Positions 1 to 7,542 of a stretch of DNA of 37,068 nt are shown here, piece by piece (positions within the stretch are counted from its first letter, which is position 1; each line of letters opens with the position of its first letter). Source of the DNA: Endomicrobium sp. (GTDB lineage Bacteria > Elusimicrobiota > Endomicrobiia > Endomicrobiales > Endomicrobiaceae); assembly GCA_031271205.1 (NCBI GenBank), contig JAISWG010000004.1, positions 1 to 37,068 on the forward strand, in the 5' to 3' direction. A program made the position numbers and the translations under genes. The notes beneath the pieces were generated by a model. That model was not told the DNA's origin. It saw nothing but the letters and a program-made list of their open reading frames with translations, and did not search any database.

Positions 1-187
1 TTCTATTGAAAAACTGACCAAACAACAAAGAAAGTTTTACTTAAAAAAAGCTTTTATAAATTCATAAAGTTACATATATTAGCTTATTATGCATCAAATT
101 TAACTTAGGAGTATTTATACTCATAAAAAGATTAAAACAAAATAGAGCAAAATATTTTCATTGGTAAAGTTGATCATTAATAAATAA

Positions 188-483
188 AATAAAAAGAGAA
201 ACAGAAGAGCACAAAAAAATATATTAGCGGCAGAGAAAAACATAAAGAGAGTGGCCAGAGATAACAAAAAGAAGATATTGGAGTTAAAAGTATATAAGGG
301 GGGGGTGATAGATAATGGAACTATAAAAGCAATGAAATGAAAAAAAGATATATACAAAAGATGTGCGAGAAACTTAAGTTAGAAGTTAAGTATCAATTTT
401 TAAGAAAGTTAGAAGATTCCAGTTTTTTAAAAGAATATATAGGTTTTATAATAAAATGTACTAGGAAAATGGGAAATTTTTGA
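188..483 (+). pseudogene. Decayed two-gene remnant, repeat-family copy 1
   Basis: An open frame without a clear start runs from 188 to a TGA at 338-340. It is very basic and rich in Lys/Arg and ends in KVYKGGVIDNGTIKAMK. A second frame opens with ATG at 337, overlapping that stop (ATGA type), and runs 48 codons to a stop at 481-483, beginning MKKRYIQKMCEKLKLEV. The same arrangement, more broken, recurs at about 36780-37068. I do not recognise either product. The overlapping stop/start and the conservation between copies suggest a former translationally coupled gene pair of a repeated family. It could also be a non-coding repeat that happens to be open. Confidence 0.35.
299..360. repeat. 62-bp direct repeat, copy 1, with G tract
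   Basis: These 62 bases are identical to 36860-36921, in the same orientation. The block starts in a run of G (8 G here at 298-305, 7 G in the other copy) and contains the ATGA overlap of the two remnant frames. Weaker similarity continues on both sides (AAGTATATAA just upstream; a similar coding frame downstream). The copies lie 36.5 kb apart near the two ends of the window. Confidence 0.85.
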
Positions 484-556
484 CATTGTGTGTAATAGGT
501 TGCAGAATAAATGAATATGATAATTATGACAGTTGAGAAGAAGTTGGAAAAGATCA

Positions 557-586
557 TTGACAAGTATACAAAATGTTTGTTAAAAT
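557..586 (+). promoter_or_regulatory. Promoter of the lysA-dap genes
   Basis: TTGACA at 557-562 is followed by an 18-nt spacer and TAAAAT at 581-586, a good sigma-70-type match. A start near 593 would give a leader of about 60 nt before lysA. That leader is too short for a lysine riboswitch and I see no such structure. Confidence 0.6.
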
Positions 587-655
587 AGATGTCGTATGTG
601 TAATAAATTAATACATAAGTTGTAATTTATAATTAAACACGCTAGAGAGGATAAA

Positions 656-1891
656 ATGATTGAGTTTAGAAAAAACGATTTGTATATTGAAAATGTAAAA
701 CTTTCTGATATAGCTAAAGAATATGGAACAAGCATATACGTATATTCAAAGCAACGCATAGTAAACAATTTTGAAAATTACAAAAAAGCTATGTCTTTAA
801 AAGACGGGCTTATTTGTTTTGCTTGCAAGACAAATTCTAGCGGAGCTATTTTGAAGATTCTTGCAGATCTTGGAGCAGGGGCAGATACTACGTCGGGTGG
901 TGAGATTTATAGATGTTTAAAAGTAGGTTTTAATCCATCAAAGATAGTTTACGCTGGTGTTGGAAAATCTGCTGAAGAAATAGAGTATGCTTTAAAAAGT
1001 AAGATTTTTATGTTTAATGTTGAGTCTTTTGAAGAGCTTGATGTTATAGATAAAATAGCTGGCAACTTGAAGATAAAAGCAAATATTGCTTTTAGGATAA
1101 ATCCTCACGTAAATCCAGACACACATTCTTATATAGTGACTGGTAAGAAAGGTACTAAGTTTGGTATACCTTATGAAGATGCTGTGAAGGCGTATTTAAC
1201 TGCAAAGAGAAAAAAAAATATAAGTGTTGTAGGTATACATTTTCATATAGGTTCGCAAATTCTTGAGGTTAAGCCGTTTGTTGTTGCTGCTAAAAAAATA
1301 AAGAAGATAGTTGATGAAGTTGAAAGAAATGGTATGCAGATTTCGTATATAGACTGTGGTGGCGGTCTCGGTATTAAATATGAGAAACATGAAAAGGTTC
1401 CTTCTCCAAAATGTCTTATGTCTGAAATTTTTTCTGTTTTTGATAAAAATAAAAAGTTTATATTTGAGCCTGGTCGTTCAATAATCGGAAATGCGGGACA
1501 TCTCTTGGCAAAAGTTTTGTATAGAAAAATGTCCGGTGGAAAAAACTTTCTTATAACTGACGCAGGAATGAATGATTTAATAAGACCAACTTTGTACGAT
1601 GCTTATCATGAAATAGTTCCTGTCAAAAAAACTAATGTTAAAAAAGTTGGAAGTAACGTAGTTGGCCCCATATGTGAAAGTGGAGATTTTATAGGCAAAG
1701 ATAGAATGCTTCCAACAATTGGACAAGATAAATATTTATTAGTGACTTGTACAGGTGCTTACGGTGCTGCTATGGCTTCGGAATATAATTCTAGACCTTT
1801 GCTTGCCGAAGTATTAGTTGACGGCAAACAGGCAAAGCTTATAAGAAAAAGAGCAAGCTATGAGGATTTGATGCTCAATGAAATTTTATAA
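656..1891 (+). CDS. lysA: Diaminopimelate decarboxylase
   Basis: This PLP enzyme decarboxylates meso-diaminopimelate to L-lysine, the last step of the DAP pathway, in the cytoplasm. The fold-III decarboxylase hallmarks are present in order: PLP lysine K58 in CFACKTNSSG, GIHFHIGSQ near 193-201, the phosphate-binding Gly-rich CGGGLGI near 234-240, EPGR at 271-274, and the CESGD catalytic-cysteine motif at 340-344. The 411-residue length is normal for the family. The ATG at 656 follows AGAGAGG by a few bases. It is the first gene of a tight lysA-dapF-dapA-dapB series, with dapF starting 15 nt after its stop, so DAP can be directed either to lysine or to the wall. Confidence 0.96.
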   Translation: MIEFRKNDLYIENVKLSDIAKEYGTSIYVYSKQRIVNNFENYKKAMSLKDGLICFACKTNSSGAILKILADLGAGADTTSGGEIYRCLKVGFNPSKIVYAGVGKSAEEIEYALKSKIFMFNVESFEELDVIDKIAGNLKIKANIAFRINPHVNPDTHSYIVTGKKGTKFGIPYEDAVKAYLTAKRKKNISVVGIHFHIGSQILEVKPFVVAAKKIKKIVDEVERNGMQISYIDCGGGLGIKYEKHEKVPSPKCLMSEIFSVFDKNKKFIFEPGRSIIGNAGHLLAKVLYRKMSGGKNFLITDAGMNDLIRPTLYDAYHEIVPVKKTNVKKVGSNVVGPICESGDFIGKDRMLPTIGQDKYLLVTCTGAYGAAMASEYNSRPLLAEVLVDGKQAKLIRKRASYEDLMLNEIL

Positions 1892-1906
1892 ATTAAGAGA
1901 GATGTT

Positions 1907-2719
1907 ATGGAGATAAAGTTTTCAAAACTAACTGCTGCAGGTAATGACTTTATATTGATAGATAATAGAGAAAGTATAATTTATGAAAAAGATTGCCAAA
2001 ATCTTGCGAGAAAATTGTGTGATAGAAGATATTCAATAGGCGGTGACGGATTGATTTTGTTGGAAAAGAGTTATTGTAAAGATTTTAAAATGAAGTTTTT
2101 CAATTCTGATGGTTCCCATGCTTCGATGTGTGGAAACGGTGGGAGATCGATTGCCAAGTTTGCTTATGATTTAGGCATTGTAGATTCACAGATGGTTTTT
2201 GAGACTGATGCAGGAGTTGTAAACGCCAAGATTTTGTCAGGTGATAGAGTTAAACTTGATTTGTACGAGCCGAAAGATTTGAAAAGAAATATAAAAGTTA
2301 AGCTAAGCGATAGAGAGTTTGATGTTGATTTTATAAATACAGGTGTTCCTCATGTAGTAATATTTATTGACGATATTAAGAAAATTGATATTTTTAGATA
2401 TGGAAGGGAAATAAGGTATCATAAAGTGTTTGCTCCATCTGGAGCGAATGTAAACTTTGTGCAAGTTGAAAAAGATAATACTATTTTTGTGCGCACCTAT
2501 GAGAGAGGTGTTGAAAACGAAACGTTAGCATGCGGAACGGGTATAACTGCTTCAGGAATTATTTCGGTACTAAAGGGATTTGTAAAGTCTCCAGTAGATG
2601 TTATTGCGATAGGTGGTGACAAATTGTCAGTTTCTATGATTGTTGACAATGATAAAATAAGCAGTGTAGTTCTTGAAGGTCCGTCTGTTATTTCTTTTAA
2701 GGGTATAGTAAAAGTTTAA
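1907..2719 (+). CDS. dapF: Diaminopimelate epimerase
   Basis: Converts LL-DAP to meso-DAP, the form used by LysA and by peptidoglycan synthesis. The two catalytic cysteines are visible: C75 in MCGNGGRS and C209 in ETLACGTG. The N-terminal AGNDFILIDN motif is also present. At 270 residues it is full length. The start ATG at 1907 has AGAGAG upstream. It sits between lysA and dapA with short gaps, consistent with co-transcription. With DapL encoded further on, this cell would make LL-DAP directly from tetrahydrodipicolinate and then epimerise it here. Confidence 0.96.
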   Translation: MEIKFSKLTAAGNDFILIDNRESIIYEKDCQNLARKLCDRRYSIGGDGLILLEKSYCKDFKMKFFNSDGSHASMCGNGGRSIAKFAYDLGIVDSQMVFETDAGVVNAKILSGDRVKLDLYEPKDLKRNIKVKLSDREFDVDFINTGVPHVVIFIDDIKKIDIFRYGREIRYHKVFAPSGANVNFVQVEKDNTIFVRTYERGVENETLACGTGITASGIISVLKGFVKSPVDVIAIGGDKLSVSMIVDNDKISSVVLEGPSVISFKGIVKV

Positions 2720-2754
2720 GCTTTCCTTTATATACGCAAAGTAATGGAGGTTTT

Positions 2755-3630
2755 ATGTTTTCGGGGGTTTACACAGCTTTAATGACACCTTTTAAAGAAG
2801 GAAAAGTTGATTTTGGCACTTTAGGTAAACTGATTGAGAATCAATATAAAGCCGGAGTGAACGGTATTGTTCCATGCGGGACGACAGGTGAATCTCCTAA
2901 TTTGTCACATGAAGAGCATGAACAGATTATAGAGTTTTGTGTCAAGCAGGTAAAAGGCAGAATGAAGATTCTCGCTGGAACAGGATCCAACTCTACAGCT
3001 GAAGCCATACAGTTTACTCAATTTGCGAAAAAAGCTGGTTGTGATGGAGTTTTGATAGTTGCTCCGTATTACAATAAACCTACTCAGAAGGGTTTATATT
3101 TGCATTTTAAGAAAATTGCGGATTTGGTTAATATTCCTATTGTTCTTTACAATATTATGAGTAGGACTTCTGTAAATATAGAACCTACAACCGTAGCCAA
3201 TCTTTGCAAAGACTGTAAAAATATCATCGGTGTAAAGGAAGCTTCTGGGTCTTTGTCTCAAATGAGTGCATTAAAAGCTTTAGTTCCAAATATTGAGCTT
3301 CTTTCAGGAGATGATGCTCTTACTCTTCCTGTTCTTTCAATAGGTGGTATAGGAGTAGTTTCAGTTTTATCTAATCTTTTTCCATTTGAAATATTGTCTC
3401 TTATAAGGGCCTTTGAAAAAGGAAATATTAAAGAAGCTAAAAAGATGCATTATAGTCTTTTGCCTTTGGTTAATGCTTTGTTTATGGAGACAAATCCAAT
3501 ACCTCTGAAAACTGCCGGGTCTTTGCTTGGTATTTGCAGCTCAGAAATAAGACTTCCAATGTGTGAAATGGAAGAATCTAACAAGTTAAAATTGAAAAAA
3601 GTTTTAGAAGATTTTAAATTATTAAAATAA
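2755..3630 (+). CDS. dapA: 4-hydroxy-tetrahydrodipicolinate synthase
   Basis: Condenses pyruvate with aspartate semialdehyde, the first committed step to DAP and lysine. The class I aldolase-family features are clear: GTTGES at 42-47, the catalytic tyrosine Y132 in LYNIMSRT, carboxylate-binding R137, and the Schiff-base lysine K161 in GVKEASG. The length of 291 residues is typical. TGGAGG lies just before the ATG at 2755. It shares the operon with lysA, dapF and dapB. No aspartokinase or aspartate semialdehyde dehydrogenase lies in this window. Confidence 0.96.
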   Translation: MFSGVYTALMTPFKEGKVDFGTLGKLIENQYKAGVNGIVPCGTTGESPNLSHEEHEQIIEFCVKQVKGRMKILAGTGSNSTAEAIQFTQFAKKAGCDGVLIVAPYYNKPTQKGLYLHFKKIADLVNIPIVLYNIMSRTSVNIEPTTVANLCKDCKNIIGVKEASGSLSQMSALKALVPNIELLSGDDALTLPVLSIGGIGVVSVLSNLFPFEILSLIRAFEKGNIKEAKKMHYSLLPLVNALFMETNPIPLKTAGSLLGICSSEIRLPMCEMEESNKLKLKKVLEDFKLLK

Positions 3631-3659
3631 TTTGGTGGTTTAGAGGAGAGGTGGGTTAT

Positions 3660-4433
3660 ATGAAGTTAGCAATTTGCGGAGCTTCTGGAAGAATGGGGCA
3701 GTCCATAATTGTCATGGCTAAAGAGGATTTTGAGATTCAAATATCAGGAGCTTTGGAATTTGAAGGCAGTAAAGCTATAGGTACAGGAAGTCCTATAATA
3801 TCCTCTGTAGCTGATTTGGAAAAAATTTTAAAAAATACTGATGTATTAATAGATTTTACAAATCCTGAAAGTACTTTAAAAAATTTGGATTTGGCTGTAA
3901 AACAAAAAGTACCTGTGGTTATAGGTACTACTGGTTTTTCTGAAGAACAAAAAACGAAAATATATGAAGCTTCAAAGGTTATTCCTATAGTTTTTTCGCC
4001 AAATATGTCAGTAGGCGTGAATGTTTTGTTTAAACTTGTTGAAGAGTTAGTTAAAAAAATTCCAGATTATGATGTAGAAATAGTTGAGTTGCATCATAAT
4101 AAAAAAAAGGATTCTCCTTCAGGAACAGCCGCAAAGCTTGCTGAAGTGGTAGCGTCTTCAATAGGTAAAGATATTAAAGACGTAGGTGTCTATGGCAGAC
4201 ATTCGACTAACTCTGCAAGAAAAAAGGATGAAATAGGCGTTCTTTCTGTAAGAGCGGGAGATATTGTTGGCGATCATACTGTTTATTTTGTAGGACCTGG
4301 TGAAAGAATAGAATTGACACACAGAGCGCATTCTAGAGATGCTTTTGCTGCAGGAGCAGTTAGGGCTGCAAAGTGGGTTGTTGATAAAAAGCTTGGACTA
4401 TACGATATGTCTGCTGTGCTATTATTAAAATAA
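3660..4433 (+). CDS. dapB: 4-hydroxy-tetrahydrodipicolinate reductase
   Basis: NAD(P)H-dependent reduction to tetrahydrodipicolinate, following DapA. The dinucleotide loop GASGRMG is at residues 7-13, and the substrate motif ELHHNKKKDSPSGTA is near 143-157, with the catalytic histidine pair and lysine. I start it at the ATG at 3660, giving the canonical MKLAICGASG start and 257 residues, with AGGAG about 11 nt upstream. An in-frame GTG at 3651 lies too close to the ribosome-binding site and would add only three residues. It is the last gene of the lysA-dapF-dapA-dapB run. Confidence 0.94.
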   Translation: MKLAICGASGRMGQSIIVMAKEDFEIQISGALEFEGSKAIGTGSPIISSVADLEKILKNTDVLIDFTNPESTLKNLDLAVKQKVPVVIGTTGFSEEQKTKIYEASKVIPIVFSPNMSVGVNVLFKLVEELVKKIPDYDVEIVELHHNKKKDSPSGTAAKLAEVVASSIGKDIKDVGVYGRHSTNSARKKDEIGVLSVRAGDIVGDHTVYFVGPGERIELTHRAHSRDAFAAGAVRAAKWVVDKKLGLYDMSAVLLLK

Positions 4434-4488
4434 AAAATCATTTTATTTATTAAATTTTATAGAGAGACACCTTGTACGCTTTGTTGTA

Positions 4489-4494
4489 TATAAT
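4489..4494 (+). promoter_or_regulatory. Possible -10 element for dapL
   Basis: A perfect TATAAT lies 57 nt before the dapL start, within a 118-nt gap after dapB. The -35 is poor (GAGACA-like at a 19-nt spacer). The gap and this element suggest that dapL has its own promoter, but the evidence is weak. Confidence 0.3.
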
Positions 4495-4551
4495 GTTACA
4501 GGATAAATTTGGTTGTTATAACTTTAAAATACAAATTGGAGAATTAAAAAA

Positions 4552-5718
4552 ATGAAAATTTGTTACAACGAAAAATTAAAAAGAATACCTCCTTATCTTT
4601 TTATTGAAATAGACAGAAAGAAAAAAGAGGCAATAAATAGAGGTGCAGATATAATATCTTTAGGAGTTGGTGATCCGGACATGCCTACTCCTGAGCATAT
4701 AATAAAATCTATGCAGAATGCGGTTGCAAAACCTTTTAATCACCAATACCCATTTGGAGCAGGTTTGCTTTCTTATAGGAAAGCTGTTGTAGATTGGTAT
4801 AAAAAAAGATTTAACGTTTACTTGAATAATGATGAAGTTTGTGCTCTTATTGGTTCGAAAGAAGGTATAGGTCATATTCATTTAGGATTTATAAATCCAG
4901 GAGATATTGTTTTAATTCCAGAACCTGGTTATCCAGTATATAATACTGGAACAATTTTTACTGATGGTGTTCCATACTTCATGCCCTTACTTGAAAAAAA
5001 CGGTTTTTTGCCTGATTTAGATTCTATACCTCAGGATGTTGTCAAAAAAGCAAAACTGATTTTTATAAATTATCCTAATAATCCTACAGCTGCTGTTGCT
5101 CCAAAAGAATTTTATGTAAAGCTTATAGAGTTTGCCAAAAAAAATAATATAATTGTAGTTGCAGATGCTGCGTATTCTGAAATATACTATGACGAAAAAG
5201 ATAAGCCTTCAAGTTTCCTTGAGTTTCCAGGAGCTAAAGAAGTGGGTGTGGAATTTCACTCGCTTTCTAAAACATATAATATGACAGGTTGGCGTATAGG
5301 GTGGGTGTGTGGAAATAAAAACGTTGTTGCAGGTATTGCTAAAGTTAAGGATAATTATGATTCTGGAGTTTTTCAAGCTATTCAGGAAGCTGCTATTACA
5401 GCGTTATCGTCTTCGCAGGAATGTGTTGAGAATGCCAGAAAAATATATAAAGAACGCAGAGATGTTTTGGTTGAAGGTTTAAAAAAAATTGGTTGGGAAG
5501 TAAGTTTTCCAAAAGCTTCGTTTTATGTTTGGACTAAAGTTCCAAAAGGATATACTTCTTCCAAAACAGTCTCAAAACTTCTTGATGATGCATTTATTGT
5601 TTGTACTCCTGGCAACGGTATGGGGAAAAGTGGTGAAGGTTATGTGAGATTTGCTTTAACTGTTAGCGTTTCAAGAGTTAAAGAGGCTTTGGAACGTATA
5701 AGTAAAATTAATTGGTAA
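4552..5718 (+). CDS. dapL: LL-diaminopimelate aminotransferase (class I)
   Basis: A fold-I, class I PLP aminotransferase of 388 residues. The PLP lysine is K240 in HSLSKTYNMTGWRIG, the NYPNNPT motif lies at 173-179, and the substrate-carboxylate arginine is R366 in GYVRFALT. The family alone could mean aspartate aminotransferase. The position directly after lysA-dapF-dapA-dapB, and the absence of dapD/dapC/dapE here, point to LL-DAP aminotransferase, which converts tetrahydrodipicolinate to LL-DAP in one step with glutamate. The start has GGAGAA about 7 nt upstream. The specific substrate is inferred. Confidence 0.85.
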   Translation: MKICYNEKLKRIPPYLFIEIDRKKKEAINRGADIISLGVGDPDMPTPEHIIKSMQNAVAKPFNHQYPFGAGLLSYRKAVVDWYKKRFNVYLNNDEVCALIGSKEGIGHIHLGFINPGDIVLIPEPGYPVYNTGTIFTDGVPYFMPLLEKNGFLPDLDSIPQDVVKKAKLIFINYPNNPTAAVAPKEFYVKLIEFAKKNNIIVVADAAYSEIYYDEKDKPSSFLEFPGAKEVGVEFHSLSKTYNMTGWRIGWVCGNKNVVAGIAKVKDNYDSGVFQAIQEAAITALSSSQECVENARKIYKERRDVLVEGLKKIGWEVSFPKASFYVWTKVPKGYTSSKTVSKLLDDAFIVCTPGNGMGKSGEGYVRFALTVSVSRVKEALERISKINW

Positions 5719-6835
5719 GATTTATGTGCAACTGTCTTATAATAAATTTCATGTTTTTGTGGGAAAAATAAAATGATGTAATTGAAAGAAATAATTGTGT
5801 CGTTTGTGATATCTTTCTGTTGCTTATTGGTTCTGCATTTGTATTGCTGTTTGTAAGTAGTTTGATGAAAAGCCTCTTTTTTTCTATTTCTTTGTTTTGT
5901 TGCGTATTATCTTTTAACAGGTAAATTATGTTCTTGAGACCGATTTTTGAGTGTAGTCTCATCAGTTACCACTGTTTGTACTTTCTTGTTTTTCAAAACA
6001 CAATAATTACTAGAGAAATATTTCTGTGTTTGTTAGATATAGAGATTTGGTGTTTTGTTTCTCGTTATTGATTTTTGTCAGATGTCTGCTTGTTTTGAAA
6101 AGGACAAGTCTTTCTTTATTAAAATAATATTACTTATAATATGTGGATCTAAGAGTCCTATTGTTATTAAGTGTTAATTTTATACACTGTATAAGTTTTT
6201 CTTGTAAATGCTCTTTTGCTCTATTTTGGATATTTTTTTTGCATTGCTTCTTGTATGTTTGTGTCTCTTTTTTCCTATTCTACATCTGTTATTTCTCGTT
6301 GTTTTGTGTAGGGTTCAAAATAACGTTTGTAGGTAATATTTTTTGTTTTTTCTCTGCTGGTTCTCGCGGTTAAATATTGTGAGATCTTAAGTCATTGAAA
6401 TCTTAAGTTTTTGTGTGTTTTCTCGTTGTTCGCAATTCTGATTATATGATGTCATTTTAGCGTTGCTGTTAATTTTTTAAATTGTTCTAATCTAGTCTCT
6501 TAGTCTTTTCTATTAAGCTTTTTAGCGTTTTATTGTTCTATTTTTATAATGTGTTTATAGTGTTCTGTAGTTGGTGCTTATTGTCCACTAATTTTTTCTA
6601 TGTCTTAGCTTTGTGTTTTAATTTATTATGAGTGTTTATATTACTTGTTCATTTCTTTGTTTTCTCTTTTTTTTATGCTACTTTTTGCCACCTCTTCTAC
6701 ATATAGCGCATAAGCACATAGTTATGTTTACTTATTGTTCATTACTTTGTGTATTTGTATATCTGCATATGTATTTTTCTGTTCATTCTGCGATGTTATT
6801 ATGTAGTAAATGATTTATTTCTTTTTTTGTATAGA
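5719..6835. other. Non-coding T-rich block, probably eroded sequence
   Basis: No convincing gene in about 1.1 kb. The + strand is very T-rich, so hydrophobic-looking short frames on + (6143-6373, 6628-6813) are compositional. On the - strand several short stretches look protein-like but are cut by stops and frame changes (about 5720-5962, 6030-6120, 6190-6400). This would fit a dead gene or genes read leftwards. I could not assign a family. Confidence 0.4.
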
Positions 6836-6850
6836 GAAGGAGGGGGGAGT

Positions 6851-6946
6851 ATGAATCCTCTTTTCATCTTTTCTTTCTTTCATGAAACTCTGAGAGTGAT
6901 CATTGTATTTTTTGTGCACTCTGTTGACAAAAAAACACTAGAATAA
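6851..6946 (+). CDS. Possible 31-residue small ORF with strong ribosome-binding site
   Basis: ATG at 6851 is preceded by a perfect AAGGAGG (6837-6843) at 7-nt spacing, the best such signal in the window. The frame encodes MNPLFIFSFFHETLRV and continues to a TAA at 6944-6946, with a hydrophobic middle. It could be a real small membrane peptide, the surviving start of a dead gene, or chance: the site includes a run of six G at 6842-6847. No homologue is recognised. Confidence 0.25.
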   Translation: MNPLFIFSFFHETLRVIIVFFVHSVDKKTLE

Positions 6947-6952
6947 TACAGT
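6924..6952 (+). promoter_or_regulatory. Possible promoter before the murC-side remnant
   Basis: TTGACA at 6924-6929, a 17-nt spacer, then TACAGT at 6947-6952. An extended -10 (TGCTAAAAT, 7087-7095) lies closer to the eroded frame at 7125. Either could now drive the murC operon across the remnant. Confidence 0.3.
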
Positions 6953-7124
6953 AGTTTCATAATTTTTTTCTTTCTTTATAAGTATTATCTAATTTTGAAT
7001 TTATAATAATACAAAATTTAATTTGTTAGAATTTTATGAATTATAACTGGTTCACGAATTTTCAAAAAATCAAATTCTATAAAAAATGCTAAAATATTGA
7101 ACGTGTGTAATATTTGGATAAATT

Positions 7125-7494
7125 ATGGGAAATAAAATAATTATTTTTGACAGAGTTACGTCAGACTTACTTGAAGCGATGCCGTGTCAGTATGTAGGAA
7201 AAAACAAAATGTTTGCATAGAGGCTGCTGAAGAATTTACTTGTTTTTGTCTTTGGAACAGGTCTTTCTGATTTTGCATACATCATTATCAAAATTATGTG
7301 CCTGAGATAAAAATACTGCGGAGCTTAAGTTTTTAAAAAATGTATTTTGCAGAGTTATAGAATGGTTAGTATGCTTTATGAAAGCGTGGTAAACAAGCAT
7401 ATTTAGAGATCTGGTTAAAGTTATTGAGCCTAAAGAGATATCTGTGTGTTATGTAGATATAGAAATTTGGTATAAAAAGCTGGAGGAGGGGTAA
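7125..7494 (+). pseudogene. Eroded gene immediately upstream of murC
   Basis: ATG at 7125 opens 31 codons (MGNKIIIFDRVTSDLLEAM...) ending at 7218-7220. Protein-like pieces follow in changing frames; the last, about 7408-7494, reads FRDLVKVIEPKEISVCYVD and ends just before murC. In division clusters murG often precedes murC, but I see none of the MurG signature motifs, so I leave it unassigned. No intact frame spans the region. Confidence 0.35.
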
Positions 7495-7542
7495 CAACTG
7501 TAAGTGCCAATTTTTAAAAAAATAAACTTCTTTGAGGAAATA

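Noticed and set aside
593-655. Lysine riboswitch before lysA
   Set aside because: The predicted leader is about 60 nt, far too short, and no conserved elements were seen.
6143-6813. Hydrophobic + strand frames as membrane proteins
   Set aside because: T-rich sequence gives Phe/Leu/Cys runs; no ribosome-binding site or conserved pattern.
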